Assembly: GCF_037975245.1 (NCBI RefSeq)
Contig: NC_092568.1
Coordinates: forward strand, 29,516,001-29,580,000
Reading direction: 5' to 3'
Length of the DNA: 64,000 nt
From: Apostichopus japonicus
Lineage: Eukaryota > Echinodermata > Holothuroidea > Aspidochirotida > Stichopodidae
Part shown: positions 43,038 through 56,640 of the stretch, piece by piece
Numbering within the stretch: position 1 is the stretch's first letter
Layout: every line of letters begins with the position of its first letter
Program-made: the position numbers and the translations under genes
The notes under the pieces: generated by a model
Databases searched by the model: none
Seen by the model: only the letters and a program-made list of their open reading frames with translations
What the model was told of the DNA's origin: nothing

Positions 43038-44630
43038 TGCCAAAATCGGGTTAAAACTTGATGAAAAATACATGAGTTTCGAAAAGGGAAAAGCAATGTT
43101 TTTGATGGTGAGCTATAACCTGTCACCTCGATGAATCATAACCGATGCGCCAAACTTTTGATATCAAGATTTCAGAAAAGACATATAAGGAACATATATA
43201 GTTGGAGTTATTTCAACTTAAAATTTAAATAGTATTTTGCTTACTTTCGGTATCTTTTGATTGTATTTGACTTGTTTCATTATATAATATTTTCTTTCTT
43301 GAGTAAAAGGGAGAGAGAGAACGTGTATGTGTGTGTGTGGGGGGGGGGGTGGACATTGGACATTCAATATTGGCTTTCAAACGTTTACTTGAAAGCAGTC
43401 GATCTGTTCGAGTTCATTCGTATAAATTTTAAACATAATTGTTTGGCTGCAATTCCTTTACGCGATATATTCAAGGCACTACAAAGCAAGTCAGGCAGGT
43501 GAATTTATTTCAAACATGCATGAATATAAGTCAATGAACAATATAAAACTGGCTGGATTTTAATTATAAATAAAAGCAAACAATTTTCTAAATAGTTAAA
43601 ACCAGATTCCGAACTAGGGGTGTCTTGGTTAGTGATCGTTTCCCTTATGGATACTGGGGTGATTAAAAAAAGTGTATTTATTCAAAATTCAACTCCCTTT
43701 TTCTTTTTATTTGTAGATTCTTCACTTTGCCCTCCTGTCTCTTAATATGTTAACGTATTAGCTTTGGCGTGTATGATAGATGATATATTTCATTCTTCTA
43801 TCCATCCGCTTTAAACTTCCGTACTGAATCATTAGCAGAAGAACCCCCAAGTTAGCTACCCCCGTCCCCACTCCCACCACACTCAATATATCAGTATCGA
43901 CTATATAGTATGTGTGTCTACCAAATCATTGGGGGCAAAATACAATTATTTTCAGGAGGCACTTATTTATTCTCTACACAAAAATGAAATGATATCTTGC
44001 TATATATAATTTGTCAGGGATATTTAGATTAATGAAAACTGAAAGATGGATATTCGTGTGGTAGAAACGTATTCAAGATATTTAGTAAGTAAATTATGAA
44101 CATTCCACACAGCTGCCATGGTAACTAGGTAACGTTACCGAATGGGTGTTTAACGTGACGGATTATCCATAATAGGCAGACTGAAGTACCCGTCGTGTCC
44201 CCTAAGTTTCAGGGCCCCAGGAACACTTCCAGACAGACATATCAACTGTCTATATATTTTTAGTTTTTGCAGGTTAATCCGGGATGGATGGGGGTTGATG
44301 TAATGGAGGATGATGGTGGCGGATAGGCAAGGTGGAAGTCACGTGGTGGGCTAGGGAGTTAAGGGAGTTTTGCTGCTTTGTTTTGCTGCTAGTTTATCGT
44401 TTTAAGATCTCACCACATCAAAGTTGATTAATTGGTCAAAGTCTCATTACAAAATAATGAAAGAAAGAGGAGAAGAAAATATTGAACATGTCTGTACTTT
44501 ATTTTGTATTAGTATAGTTTACTGCAACATATAGAGATAGGTATTCATTATCTATTTTAGGTGTTTACTTACTTTTCACCACTCCTGCTTTTCTTGCCAC
44601 GATCATTCATGTGTGGTATTGCGTGCGATT

Positions 44631-45644
44631 CGGGGACGTTGCTAGGGTCTTGTGATGGGGCGGGGGTGTACAGGGGGTAGGAAGCTTCCAACAAGTGGGG
44701 GGGCACAACATCGGAGGGGCATTTTCTCATTCCGCAACCACCACTCATTATGCTATAAACCGAAACACAAAGGCCATATAACTTTAAATATATATGATGT
44801 GTTAGTATGCTATCAATACTATTATGGTGCGCTGTAACATTGATTTTTTATTTATTGAGATTGTTTATTGTTAACCGTGCTACAAAAAAGATATTGGATG
44901 CCATTTCAAAAATAGCATGTACAGACTAAAAATAAATAATTAAAATAAAATATGAAAATGAACAAGGCTTAATATATCCAAAAGATAGTTCTTCATCAAA
45001 GGGGCACATTTTATTTGCCAGTAGGGCACATTTGCTCTTTTGGAAAATAGTGGGGGCACGTGCCCCCAGTTCCCCGGCTCCTACCCCCTGGGGGTGTAAA
45101 ATCATAATATTCCAACCAGAGTCATCATTTTCCAACTGGGTGGATTCGCAAGGAGGTTTTCAATATACCGCAAGTTCTAATTTTCAGCGGCATAAAACGA
45201 GTGGGTTGTCAATTCTTTGTACCTCAAATATGCTATACTGAAGATTTAGTAATATGATAAGATGATAAATCGAACGCCAATTGGCCGTATTCAGACAATT
45301 TTAAAGTTAATTTGTATTATTTTCAACTTTATTATGGGTTTTTCAAAGGAGTTAGAAAAAAGATGATTTCAGTTAATTGTAAGTTCGAATTTCGTCAAAT
45401 CTTGTAGTAATAATGTAAGCCTAAAATTAGAAATAGCCTATTACAAATAGCCTAATATCATTGACTGAGAAATCATAGTGCGATCACCTTAAATTATTTT
45501 AAGAGATGTTGCATAGATAACATTTTCCAACTGTCATGTTTTTGACCACAGATTATCCACCTATTGAAGATTCAAGCCAAATATTGGGGATGAGACACCC
45601 CCACACCCCACACCCCCTCCACCCAACCTGTAGCTACGTCCCTG
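44631..45644. mobile_element. 1,014-bp hAT-type element
   Basis: The left end CGGGGACGTTGCTA and the inverted right end CAGGGACGTAGCTA match at 12 of 14. The flanking 8-mers GTGCGATT (44623-44630) and ATGCGATT (45645-45652) match at 7 of 8. The interior is non-coding, with GGGGGCAC-type runs. Confidence 0.75.
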
Positions 45645-46612
45645 ATGCGATTCCTGACGTTACGTAAAACTCTAAAAATGTCTTTAAGATATTTCTTTCC
45701 AGAAAGAAAACTTTGAAGCAAATGTTTGACTTTCAAAAAATTGTAAAAGGAGCGATGAAATCCCTCAGTTTACAGAGAATCTCGTATTCATAGAAGCACG
45801 AAACTTTAACAACAAAATAGAGATACTTTTTTTTCTGAGCCAAAATGTGGTAAATATTCTAAGGTTTTTTTATTTTCTTTCTTTACGAAAAAGGTTTGAT
45901 CCTCTTCCTATATTCGTCAAAATTTACTGCCATAAAGAAACGCTAGAAATATCACAATCTTATCATTTGTTTCAAGAGATTAACTTTCTCGGAGGAAGAT
46001 TGTTTATAAATGTTTCATTAATGTCATGGCTTCGTTTACAATAGAAGTAAACGAACGTGCGATTGTTTTTAATCTCTTGTAACCGTTCAGGATGAGGTGA
46101 CTTTCAAATTAATATATGAGTGATCTTTTTTAATCTTTTGACTTGTATATTTTGCCACATTATTCATTTATGGATATGCTTATATCATTCCAACACTAAA
46201 ACACAATACGAGATGAGGTTGAAAACTCTTAGCTTTGTTTACAAAATCTTGCCATCAAGAAATAAGAGAAGAAACATTTTGGTGTTTAACCCTCCGAACA
46301 AGAGGTTTTGATTTATTCATTAAATTACGTTATTGAGACCCCAAGACAAACCGCCGCTTACATGAAAATTGAAAACAATGGATATAAAGAGCCACTTACA
46401 ACGTGTCATTCCGGAACAGCTATATTTCATCAGGCATTCCATTAAACTGTAAAACAAAAAGCTCACTCATGCAACATAATTGATAATTTCGTAAAATTCC
46501 AAAGTTTACAAATATTTTAACAATTGGGTCGATCGTACCACTTAGCAGGCTACGCAAATTACCGCTTGGTTAGCGAAGTAGATACATGAGCAGGACTCTC
46601 ACATGAGACGTC

Positions 46613-46616
<4 letters not shown>

Positions 46617-46681
<65 letters not shown>

Positions 46682-46752
46682 TATATATATATAGATATAT
46701 ATATATATATAGATATATATATATATATTAAATATATATATATATATATATA
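46617..46752. repeat. (TA)n microsatellite with GATATATA variants
   Basis: Pure TA followed by repeated AGATATATA units. Confidence 0.92.
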
Positions 46753-47356
46753 AGTATACGAATTCGACGAAATAATCACGGTGGTTAGCGAAAGAACGCA
46801 ACTCCCAAGAGTCATTAGAACACAGGCGATCTCTCTCGCTATCCATTATTAAGCCGTATTCTATATACGAAATAATTTGGGTGGTAATCAGATATTCTTG
46901 TGTACCGCCATTTATATCTTTTGAAGCAAAATGGTAACACTTTCAAAAATGTCAAAAACTGAAAAAATATGAGAGGACACAAACATCGGGAATTAGATTC
47001 TTGCTTTTTTTAATATTCTACTTGCTCTCGGCGGGTTTGCTATTAAAATATTTCTCCCTCAGTTATGCACATTAAAAGAAAAAGGAGCAACAAATAGCTT
47101 ATTATTATTATTATATTTATTTCAATTTATATCCATTTGTATAGAATCAGTCCGAGCAGAATGCAGTTTATAAACATTAAGGAAGCATATACCGATATAT
47201 ATACGCTTTTAAAGGAACATGAAGTTGACTAAAATTGAATAATTCGCTCACTGACTATACATATGATTCCCCTATTATAATCATCGTCCATATAGCTATT
47301 TGCACCATCAGCTGTTAACTGTATACGGTTGATTCGGGGCGAAGAAATTGACTAAT

Positions 47357-47357
<1 letters not shown>

Positions 47358-47413
<56 letters not shown>

Positions 47414-47445
47414 TATATATATGTATTATATATATATCTATATAT
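47358..47445. repeat. (TA)n microsatellite
   Basis: TA tract with short breaks. Confidence 0.9.
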
Positions 47446-49135
47446 TTTTGTAAATAATTAATGTACCTTGACACCAATGTTGTTTATCGCGATAGCTTCA
47501 CAAAGTGTAACAGACCGTTCATTCGAATTGTAAATCAAATTTTACTTCTTCTGCTGGATGTCTTAACATTATGCGTAACGTTTACAAGTGCATGACTTTA
47601 AGGGAAAAACTATAGCATGTAGAGTTAATGACCATTCCAAATACCGAGAACAGGGGTCAAATGGATTATAGTCACGTGATCCGGGGTCAATTAGGGGAAA
47701 CGGAAAAATATGGGATAAATATAGGATACTGTATTTTCTTCTTTGCATAATATACCTATTGAAGGAAAACATGAAGCTTTCCCAAAGAGGGTGGGGGTAT
47801 ATACTGTCCGGTGCCATAACTGTGCCTGAGACCGACCTGCATGGCGTCAATGCATGTTAGGATGTATGTATAGGATATGGGATGAAGGCTGAAGCTGTGA
47901 TTGCCAATTACAGTCGAGTCAATCACCATTATAACTGTTTAGATTAGACAATACCCGTTACTGGATGTTTATATAGACCATTGCACTGGTAATTGGGTGA
48001 TACCGTGGGTAAGGTACATGGGTAACTTAGGTATAGAGGAAATGAAATGATATCATGAAACAGAAATAAATATTTTAGGTAACTTTAAGATATTCCATAA
48101 GATTATTAATAGTCTGTAAGGAGGCAATCGACAACCTTTAAAGATAACTCGAGTCAACATTACCAACAATCGCTGATATGTTCATAAAGTTTCTAAACCA
48201 GAAGGAACAAGACCCGAAATAGCACAAAATAAAAGTATACACCGCACACTTATATGAGTTTTATTATATATTCCAAAAAAAGGACAAAAAAAAATCCTTT
48301 CAGTTATAATGCAGAATATAAAAGATTGAGAAAAAATATCGATTGACTAGAATAAGATTTGAACCAGTGGCCTTTGTATTCCTGCATGCTAAAACTATGG
48401 GGTTATTTTATACCTCCACAATTTTACTGAGAATTAACCATTTCATTTCTTTCTCTAATAAAGAAATTAGTGAGCAAAAACGATCATAACACAAAAATGT
48501 TTTATCATAAAACAATTAAAAAAAAAGATCTGCAACGACGCGAATGTCCATTTCGATAATTTAGTACAAAAATTTATTTAAATGATTAATTATAAGAATA
48601 GTTATACATTTTTGCTCGCTTCGTCAGATTTGGCAAGATTATACCCTCTCCCATGAGAAAATTGACAAATCTATGCATTTCTCAGCAAACGGTATATGTA
48701 AACAGTGTTGTTTGATATATATTTTTTTTTATATAAACAAAAGAGGTAACGTCGCTAAATTAATATATAGTTTAGGTAAGAACATCAAATGGCTTCACTT
48801 GGAATGCTCCTGCATGCGTGCGCAGGACGGAAGTTTTGATTGGCAATTTCACGGGTCAAGTTCAAGACATTTACGTTTTAAATTTAGCTGAGAATAATGA
48901 AAGTAAATAGAAGAAAAATATTGATGTCTTTAGAGATATGATCCCAGCTTATAGAGAAAATGAAATAATTGAAAACACATTGACCTGAAATATGATTACA
49001 AAAAACAAACAAGAAAACTCTGTTTCTGGTATAAAAGACTGTGTAACTCTATATGCGGTATCTAAATCATATGAATTGTTAAACAAACTATCCACGATTG
49101 ATACACTGTGTGTATTGAGTGCATATACTGTATAC

Positions 49136-49639
49136 CAGGGGTTCCCTTACTGGATGCATGAATCCCCAGGGGGGTGCGTGAGTCCGTCCCAGGGGGTTCG
49201 TGAGACGTTTCTGAAAGTCAAAACTAGAGTACTTTTTGTTGAACTTAAATCAGATACCGTATATCATATAATTTAGTAATGTACAAAAGTCGTACCTATC
49301 GACAAACTCCTTTCGCGTTCCATATTACGCATATGTTGCCATAGTAGTACCGTATCGTGCATGTGATAAAAACACAGGAGCATCCGTCTCATCGTGTGTG
49401 ACCGGTGATCGATGCGTCATACAATTCGTGATCTGATCTTGAAGTTTCCAAATAAATATTTGTTTATCTGTGGTTTTTTTCATTACAATATTACACTATC
49501 AACTTGATCTTTTACGAAGCACTGTTATGCGTATTATAGTATAATAATGACTCAGATCGTGTCTCGAAAAGTTGGGGGCTCGTGGACAACTCTGACATCC
49601 ACAGGGGGTTCGTGGGGGGATAAAGTTAGGGAAACCCTG
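49136..49639. mobile_element. 504-bp hAT-type MITE with perfect 8-bp TSD
   Basis: Ends CAGGGGTTCCCTTACT and (inverted) CAGGGTTTCCCTAACT match at 14 of 16. A perfect CTGTATAC duplication flanks it (49128-49135, 49640-49647). CAGGGGTTC ends are typical of Charlie-like hAT elements. There is no coding capacity. Confidence 0.87.
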
Positions 49640-52600
49640 CTGTATACCTTCAGTCTGTGTATAGGCCATATATGGCTAATATAGGTATAATGACAAGAAA
49701 TACTTGGTGCTTCCGGGATGAACAGCATCTACTCTCTCTAATTTAAGAAGAGCATCAAATCCCACTTAATGACAAAAGCTTTTATATAATCTTGAACCAT
49801 TAAGTTTTTCTTCTGTCATTGTTTTGTATTATTTGTATCGTTTCTAATTGTCATTTGCGCCGTGAACATTCTTTGAGTGGTGTGTGCGCATTATAAGTCG
49901 TATTATTATTATAATTATTATTAGATGGATCTATAACAGAATAACGTGAATTCACTTGCCATGTGACATTGTAATCCGTTAATCTGCATGATAGTTTTTC
50001 CAGACCGTTTTGTTTTTATTATAATTTCTCCGAGATTTATGGTATACATATTTACAGTTTATTAAAGGCATTTTGATTTGTGCAATATGTATTCCTGTAT
50101 GTTATATATACATCAATTACTTGTGTATGAAATTCTTACAGATTCTATATAAACGTTGACTTTTTCAGCATTATCCAATTGAATGTAAAAATGACATAAC
50201 TATATATCACATGTATAGTACTTTATAAATTTCGTTATACCGCCACCCCCTAGGCATTTTCCATATCATGGAAACATGTATTTATTTACTGTTTATTTAT
50301 ATATTAATTTTATAATATTACTGCGAACCTCCTCCATGCTTGAGAATACTCTAGGGGGTATATTGCTATATAGAAAAGTGTATGTATATTTTAAAACGTT
50401 TCAAATTTAAAGCAAATCTAAATATAATATTTGAGTGGCAATAGTGATCACCAATGAATTTACCAAAGATAACAATCAATAGGGTAGTAAGTGGGTCTCC
50501 AGGACAAACAGTGTCAATGTCCAGGCGGATATTCACTCACGGAGAACAAGATGAAACTATAAAATTTGCTTGAATTCTAAAAAAAAGAATATATTTATAG
50601 AGCAGTCCGAACAAATTACCTATCGCCTTATTTTGTATGAAATGAGGCGCGAGACATGGTGACTTGGGATATGAAATACTGACCAGAAAGTTATCACTTT
50701 AAGCAATGGAAAATATTTTCAACAAGTTTTATTTAGGTAGCATTATTACTAAACATAAACAATATAGCCTATCAAACCTTTTTGTTTGAGTACACAAAGG
50801 GGGAATAATGATGTGAAATGTACGGGAAATATAAGGTAGTAAATTGCTCATAAGTTCGTTTAAAACTTCATATTAAATACAAAATATATCAAATGATTGT
50901 ATTAAAGTCATTTTTCAAGATTTTTGTCCTTTCAAGTATACTAAACAACGGCTACCCACTACTACACTTGAACAAGTCGAAGGTAGGAATTCATCTCCAT
51001 AAAGAAAAATGTTATTGGCATGGATTGCTTGATAAATACTAAAAGTAATGCCAAACTTCTGACGAAACTGACAGTTAACGGTGTCATAACGTTGGATTAA
51101 TGGCTGATATAATGCTTTATTCTCTCTCTCTATAGGAATTAAATTCGCAGTCAAAAGGCAAGGAGAGAAGAGCCTGGGCTATCCCAACTAAAATGTTCAC
51201 AGACCATCCTATTCACTCCCAGACACTAGCGACCCCCCCCCCCCCCCACCCTCCCCCACATACACGCACACCGCATTGAAACCATTTTTAGTAGTTTTCA
51301 AGTTCAATACAAGAATTCATCTCCGTAAGGAAAATAATGAATAAGTCTGAAATCAATCAGAACATTTTGTTCAATCATTCAGGAAATTCTAAAGCATGTA
51401 GTAAGTATATCATAACGGTTATTAATAACATTTTGGATGTTCAGCTATTCATGTTACCTTTAGCAAGTCCGAAGGCAAGGGGAATGGGGGAGAGGAATTT
51501 CCCATCGAAATTTTCTTAGACCGTTCTATAGTTACCTCCCTCTTACCACCCCAAAACCGTCCCTACCTCGTCAGCAATTTCCAAACTTTCTTTCAAAATT
51601 AAACGTTGTTATTACCTGTCTAACGTAGCATGACAGATTATCTCCCGAAGGATAAATCTGTTAACTTCATGTCCTCCTTGGTGAACACGAAACGAAATTG
51701 TCAAGAGAAATTTCAAGAAAATATCAATATTGCTTCTTTCGAGCGGAATTATAATGAAAACGATTAATAACGTACTTAATATGCTCAGTTAGTGTCCTGT
51801 TGTCTTTATAAAGAAATAGGTGATCGCGTGAATTAGTGTGCATAGATTGTCATTCCTCTACCCCTCCCTACTCTCCTAAGACTACCCCAGTGACGTAAAA
51901 CAAGTGAACATAATGGCTTTCGTCCTCAAGTAAGCTGTACCATCAAGCCCTTTTTTCAAAACCTTTTGTAAATCTGCTAAAACTTCGTCATTTAAAGAGT
52001 AACAGTCAGTCGAAGCATTCTTAATGCATGAATGTTAGTTAGTGACTTTAATATTTCGTGGCCCAGACTCCTTGTTATCACATAAGTGCTATAAATAATC
52101 ACACGCAAAACAAAGAAATCAAAAATTTATTTTTCCTTCATTATTTAAAAATGACTCTTGTCACGGTAATGAACGCCAAACTCTGTTGCTTTTAAATGAG
52201 ACATTTTAAGTTTCTCATGAAGATATAAGACTTTTAAAGGAAAATAAACCAACTGTTAAACGTTTGAACATGGATGATCGTTTGTTTTGGTCTGTTTATC
52301 ATTTTTAGGGGAATTACAGATTTATTGCTTCCAAATATGTTAGAAATTCCAATAACTTTTGGTCACACATATTCAAACTTTAACAAGCATTTGACTACTA
52401 TGCACCAACTAAAGCTCTTTCCTTCGGTGAGGAGGAATCCTAGTTTCTACTTTAAAAAATTATCAATATGCGAGAATGATCACGTGAGAACCTCCCCCCC
52501 CCCCCCAAGAAAAAAAGGTAAATTTTTAGCAATGTTTTATCATTTAAAGCTGAAAGCTATTACGATGACCCCTCTAAGCCAGGTTTTAATCCCCCTCCCC

Positions 52601-53992
52601 TCCCCCCAGAAAAAAGTGCAAAAGAACAAAGAAACTATACATATATATATATAAAATGGAATGGACGTAGGCGGATACAATTAAAGATACAAGATACATG
52701 CACAAAACGCCTCTACACACACACACACGCACACGTACGGTACAAACTGCATGACCATGATTGAGTACTGATATATCTGACGAACGCATAAGACGCGTGC
52801 ATAACACGAACAGATATAAATCCGACCGACAATATAATATTTAAAGGAATTTCTGCTTCGAATTTTCAAGGTTTTTTCGTCAACTCTTTTCAAGAACGGC
52901 AAACAAAAAATATTGTTCAAGAAAAACCCTCCATCAGTTTTAATCATGCATAAAGTCAAGAGAGTAATTATATTAATTGGTCAGTTGACCGATTGATCCC
53001 GTTTTTCGTCGTTGTTGACTGTTTACCGATATTGGTCATCAATCAAGATGACCTGAGACTTAAGTCCATACATACTGTAGAGAGGCGACTCGGCGATATA
53101 CAACTGCGCGGACATCTATTAAATAAATATAATAAATAAAATAAAAACATAAATAATAAATACCATCCTTCCATGCACCAATGGGATCGATTTTTTTTAA
53201 TCCATTCAATATAATTATTTTTTGTGGTAATATTTTATGGTAGATGTAAGATTTGCAATATGACGCATCGTCAATTAATATCAGTCGAATTTAAGCACGT
53301 TGCGATAGATATTACAAGATGTAAATTATCCTAAAATTTAATCATCAACATTTCTTTGGGTGGTTCTTAAAGCATTTATTTATTTTTATTTGTAGTAAAA
53401 ATTCGATAAATTTGGTGCCGCTATTCCGCATACGGGAATCTCGTATCAATGTAGTGCATAATCTAGCTGGAAATAAATTGTGAAATTTCATTTCATATAT
53501 AATGTAATAAAAAGTGGAAAATTTTTGAACTTTTCCAACTTGTCGATTTAAACGTGATTAATACTAAAATGTGAAAAATGTGTCCGGAAAACGGAAATCA
53601 AACGGAACCATTCATGAGCTGATAACTCGAATAAATAATGGCAATGATACCTTCAGCCCAACGTCCTGTATGCAAATTATGTAAAGACTAGGCTTGGAAA
53701 CATCAAGAGTTGTATCAGGGCTTAATTATAAATTCAATGGTTTTCAAGATTTACTAGAGATATTAAAATATCCGAAGATAATGGTGACAAGATATAGAGA
53801 ATATAATCCGTTTGTGATTATTTCACTGGTGGCGCGATGTATTATTGCTTGCAAACACGGTTGGATGTTCAATTAAGAGATCACGATGGTTATAAATTAA
53901 AACCTACATCATATAATACACACACATATTATATATGTATACGTTGTATATATATGTACGTTGCATATACGTTGTATACATATATATACATA

Positions 53993-54955
53993 CACTGGCG
54001 GATCCAAGGGGGGGGGGCAAGGGGGGCATCCGCTAAATCATATGATTGGAAATTAAAAAATCGAGAGGAATAGCAATGGTAGACTAGTCTAAACCTTTTC
54101 GTTTTCTGGTTTAAAATTAAATGCAGAGCTCCCAACTGACCCGCAATTCGCGGGAATTAGACCCGCATTCTAACACCCAAACCCGCTGACACGCACAAGC
54201 GTCCGAAAAAACCGCGTTGTAATTGTCAAGTATACATAAAAAATTTGCATCAAATTTTGACTTAGCAACCATCATTTCTTTGGCATTTAGCATAATAGAG
54301 TATAAAACCTCCTTTACAGCATCATTTGAACCTCAAATTAGCCTATATTTCTTTTCATTGGGGCGAGCAGCGAACATTTTCATGCCACGGGAAAGAATGA
54401 ATTATCACCTACTATTCAATTTATTGATGTTACACACAAAAAAATGCATAATTCTCCGAAAATTTTGGGTGACAAAAGCCTTTCTAAGTGCCACCATTTT
54501 ACATGTAGGCATCACCAGGATTCCAAAAAAATTCAAAAGGGGAGGGGGACACCCCCTCCCCTTATACCCCTCCCCCAGGACTGCGATTCGTGGCATGGAC
54601 CAGCATTTGCCTTCTCAAGAGTTGGGAGCTATGTAAATGTATGAGCACGAGGATTTACAGTTTAACACCATTTTGCAGTTACAGGCTGGTTGTAAGAAAT
54701 TTATAACCTATGAGAAATAAAATTTCTTGAGAAAGATGATCCCAACTTTGTTTTATAAATATTTTAGAAAATTACACCTGGGAAACATTTTTTTAGAAGT
54801 AAATTAACATCACCATTGTACACTTTTGTTGCACCAAATTGCATCTGAGGGCATTCAGCAATAGAAAATTTTCCAAAGGGGAGGGGTGCCCCTCCCCCAT
54901 ATCACTCTAATGCCACTTTGGCCCCTCCCAAACAAAGGCTCTGGATCCGCCAGTG
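53993..54955. mobile_element. 963-bp hAT-type element with perfect 8-bp TSD
   Basis: Termini CACTGGCGGATCCA and its complement are flanked by perfect TATACATA duplications (53985-53992, 54956-54963). The interior has G-run and C-run ends, no transposase and a second element at 54124-54633. It is non-autonomous. Confidence 0.88.
54124..54633. mobile_element. 510-bp TIR element nested in the 963-bp hAT element
   Basis: The left end CAGAGCTCCCAACT and the inverted right end CATAGCTCCCAACT match at 13 of 14 positions. Both flanks carry TAAATG (54118-54123, 54634-54639), a 6-bp duplication. A long ORF crosses it but has no recognisable domain and runs through the C-rich end, so I do not call it a gene. 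Confidence 0.7.
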
Positions 54956-54974
54956 TATACATATAAATAAATAA

Positions 54975-55010
<36 letters not shown>

Positions 55011-55682
55011 ATGTATATCAGGCGCGTATCCAGGATTTTCAAACCCGGGGGGCGCGAATTACTATCTAAGCGGAGCGCCACCATCGGTTGGCGCGCAGCG
55101 TACAAGAAAATTTCTGGTTTTGAAACCCCCCAGATCACCGGAAACGGCACTTCACGGGCTTGAAATGACCAACCAGATGTACACTTTTTGCCTGAGAACC
55201 AAGTATTTCCTAATAGTTTTTTTTCCATCCATAACCTTTTTGAAGATTGTCAACCCGGCACACATCATGTTCGACCTGATCGCATCTCCTGTGGGTCTTT
55301 GCTTTTGTAGGTGATTCTACGTCGCGGCCCACAATACTCGTCAGCCCCACTTTTCAAGGTTTTAAGCCCCATATTTGTTCAGAATTTGAAAATTCACATT
55401 CCTCGTGAATAAACTCACTTCAAAACATACCCATAATCTTGTACAAAATTTCATCTATGGACAACCAATATAGAAAAAACTTCCTTCAACCCCTAACAGA
55501 CCGGTCAAAATTGCACGAGTAGAGGGAAGTGTGATGTAGAATGTTGGTCAGAAATTTTCGAAAATTCAGACACAGTTAATTTATTGGTGTACAAATATTA
55601 AAACCTGTTATAACGGCTATTATAAAACTTGGTTGAAGGAAATGAAAAAATAGCAGATATTTCCGAAACCGAACACTACACA

Positions 55683-56100
55683 CATAGGCGTAGGAGGCGC
55701 GGCAGCAGTGGCGGAGCTAGGGGTATTGGTCAGGAGTGGCGAGAATGGTCTGAAGGGGCGCTTTCGACACTATCTAAGCGGAGCGCCACCACTGGTTGGC
55801 GCGTAGCGTACAGAAAATTTTTGAGTAAAGTTACTCCCTAGATCGCCGGAAATGACCCTTTCTGGGCCTGGCTAATTTGCAGATAAACGAAGAATAAGGT
55901 GTCATCGCCAAATTACACCAACAAAATGTGACAAATGTCAATAAGTAGATGAGAGCGCAATAAAAAAGTCAATAATCTAGAATAATTCAAAAGTGGTAAA
56001 GAGCTGAAAAAGGCGCCAGCCGTCAGGGGGCATCGGCCCCCCTGACCATATGGACGCTCCGCCACTGCGCGGCGGGGGTGCAGGCCCTAATTCGCCATTA
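55683..56100 (+). mobile_element. CATAGGCGTAGGAGGCG repeat interrupted by the 362-bp MITE
   Basis: The start matches the repeat at 63871. Its G-run and TGCAGGCCC part resume at 56068 after the MITE, so it is older than that insertion. The right border is unknown. Confidence 0.5.
55706..56067. mobile_element. 362-bp hAT-type MITE carrying the GCGCCA-dyad module
   Basis: A 12-bp TIR, CAGTGGCGGAGC, is flanked by CGCGGCAG (55698-55705) and CGCGGCGG (56068-56075), matching at 7 of 8. It is inserted in an older repeat that begins CATAGGCGTAGGAGGCG at 55683. It contains the shared module at about 55769-55875. Confidence 0.82.
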
Positions 56101-56401
56101 CTAATGTAAAAGAGAGTTTTGACATAATTGGACCTCCATGCTTTTTATACATCTACATGAGACATGTCGTTGTTTACATTAGCATCCCGCGTTATACTGC
56201 GCAATTTTAACGGACCGTACGGTACATGATGGCATGCGATGTAATAACCGATGCTTGCTTATATGATATTGACATGAGCACATTGAATTTTTGGTTATAT
56301 TTTCAGGCAAGTCGGACAGTTTTGAGGCTTTTCATCCTGGAACGCGATTTTCATGCTCACTGATATGATGTGATATCTGCTGTTTGAGTTACAAATTCGA
56401 A

Positions 56402-56640
56402 CAGGCGCGTAGCGAGGAATTTGCCAAGGGAGGGGCGAAGCCTGTAGGCAAATTATCTAAGCGTAGCGCCACCACAGGTTGGCGCGAAGCGTACAAGAAA
56501 ATTTTGGCCGAAAATGCCTCCCAGATCGCTGGAAATGGCACTACCCAGGACCATTTGTTAGCGCGAAGCGTACAAGCAAATTTTGGCCGAAAATGTCTCC
56601 CAGATCGCTGGAAATGACACTTTCCCAGGCCTTGTAAGTT
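56402..56640 (+). mobile_element. Left part of a hAT-like element with tandem 79-bp module duplication
   Basis: It begins CAGGCGCGTAGCGAGGAA, like the other left ends in this cluster. The module core starts at about 56453, and its second half, from GCGCGAAGCGTACAAG, is repeated at 56482 and 56561. No matching right end or target duplication was found, so it is probably truncated. Confidence 0.5.

Larger units (their letters stand above)
45653..53984. other. Intergenic, largely featureless
   Basis: Besides the hAT element at 49136-49639 and the TA tracts, it holds C-runs (51233-51249, 52493-52506) and a short (CA)n at 52714-52732. No gene is recognised. Confidence 0.5.

Noticed and set aside
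54223-54636. 137-codon ORF
   Set aside because: It runs through a TIR element and its C-rich end, with no transposase-like motif.
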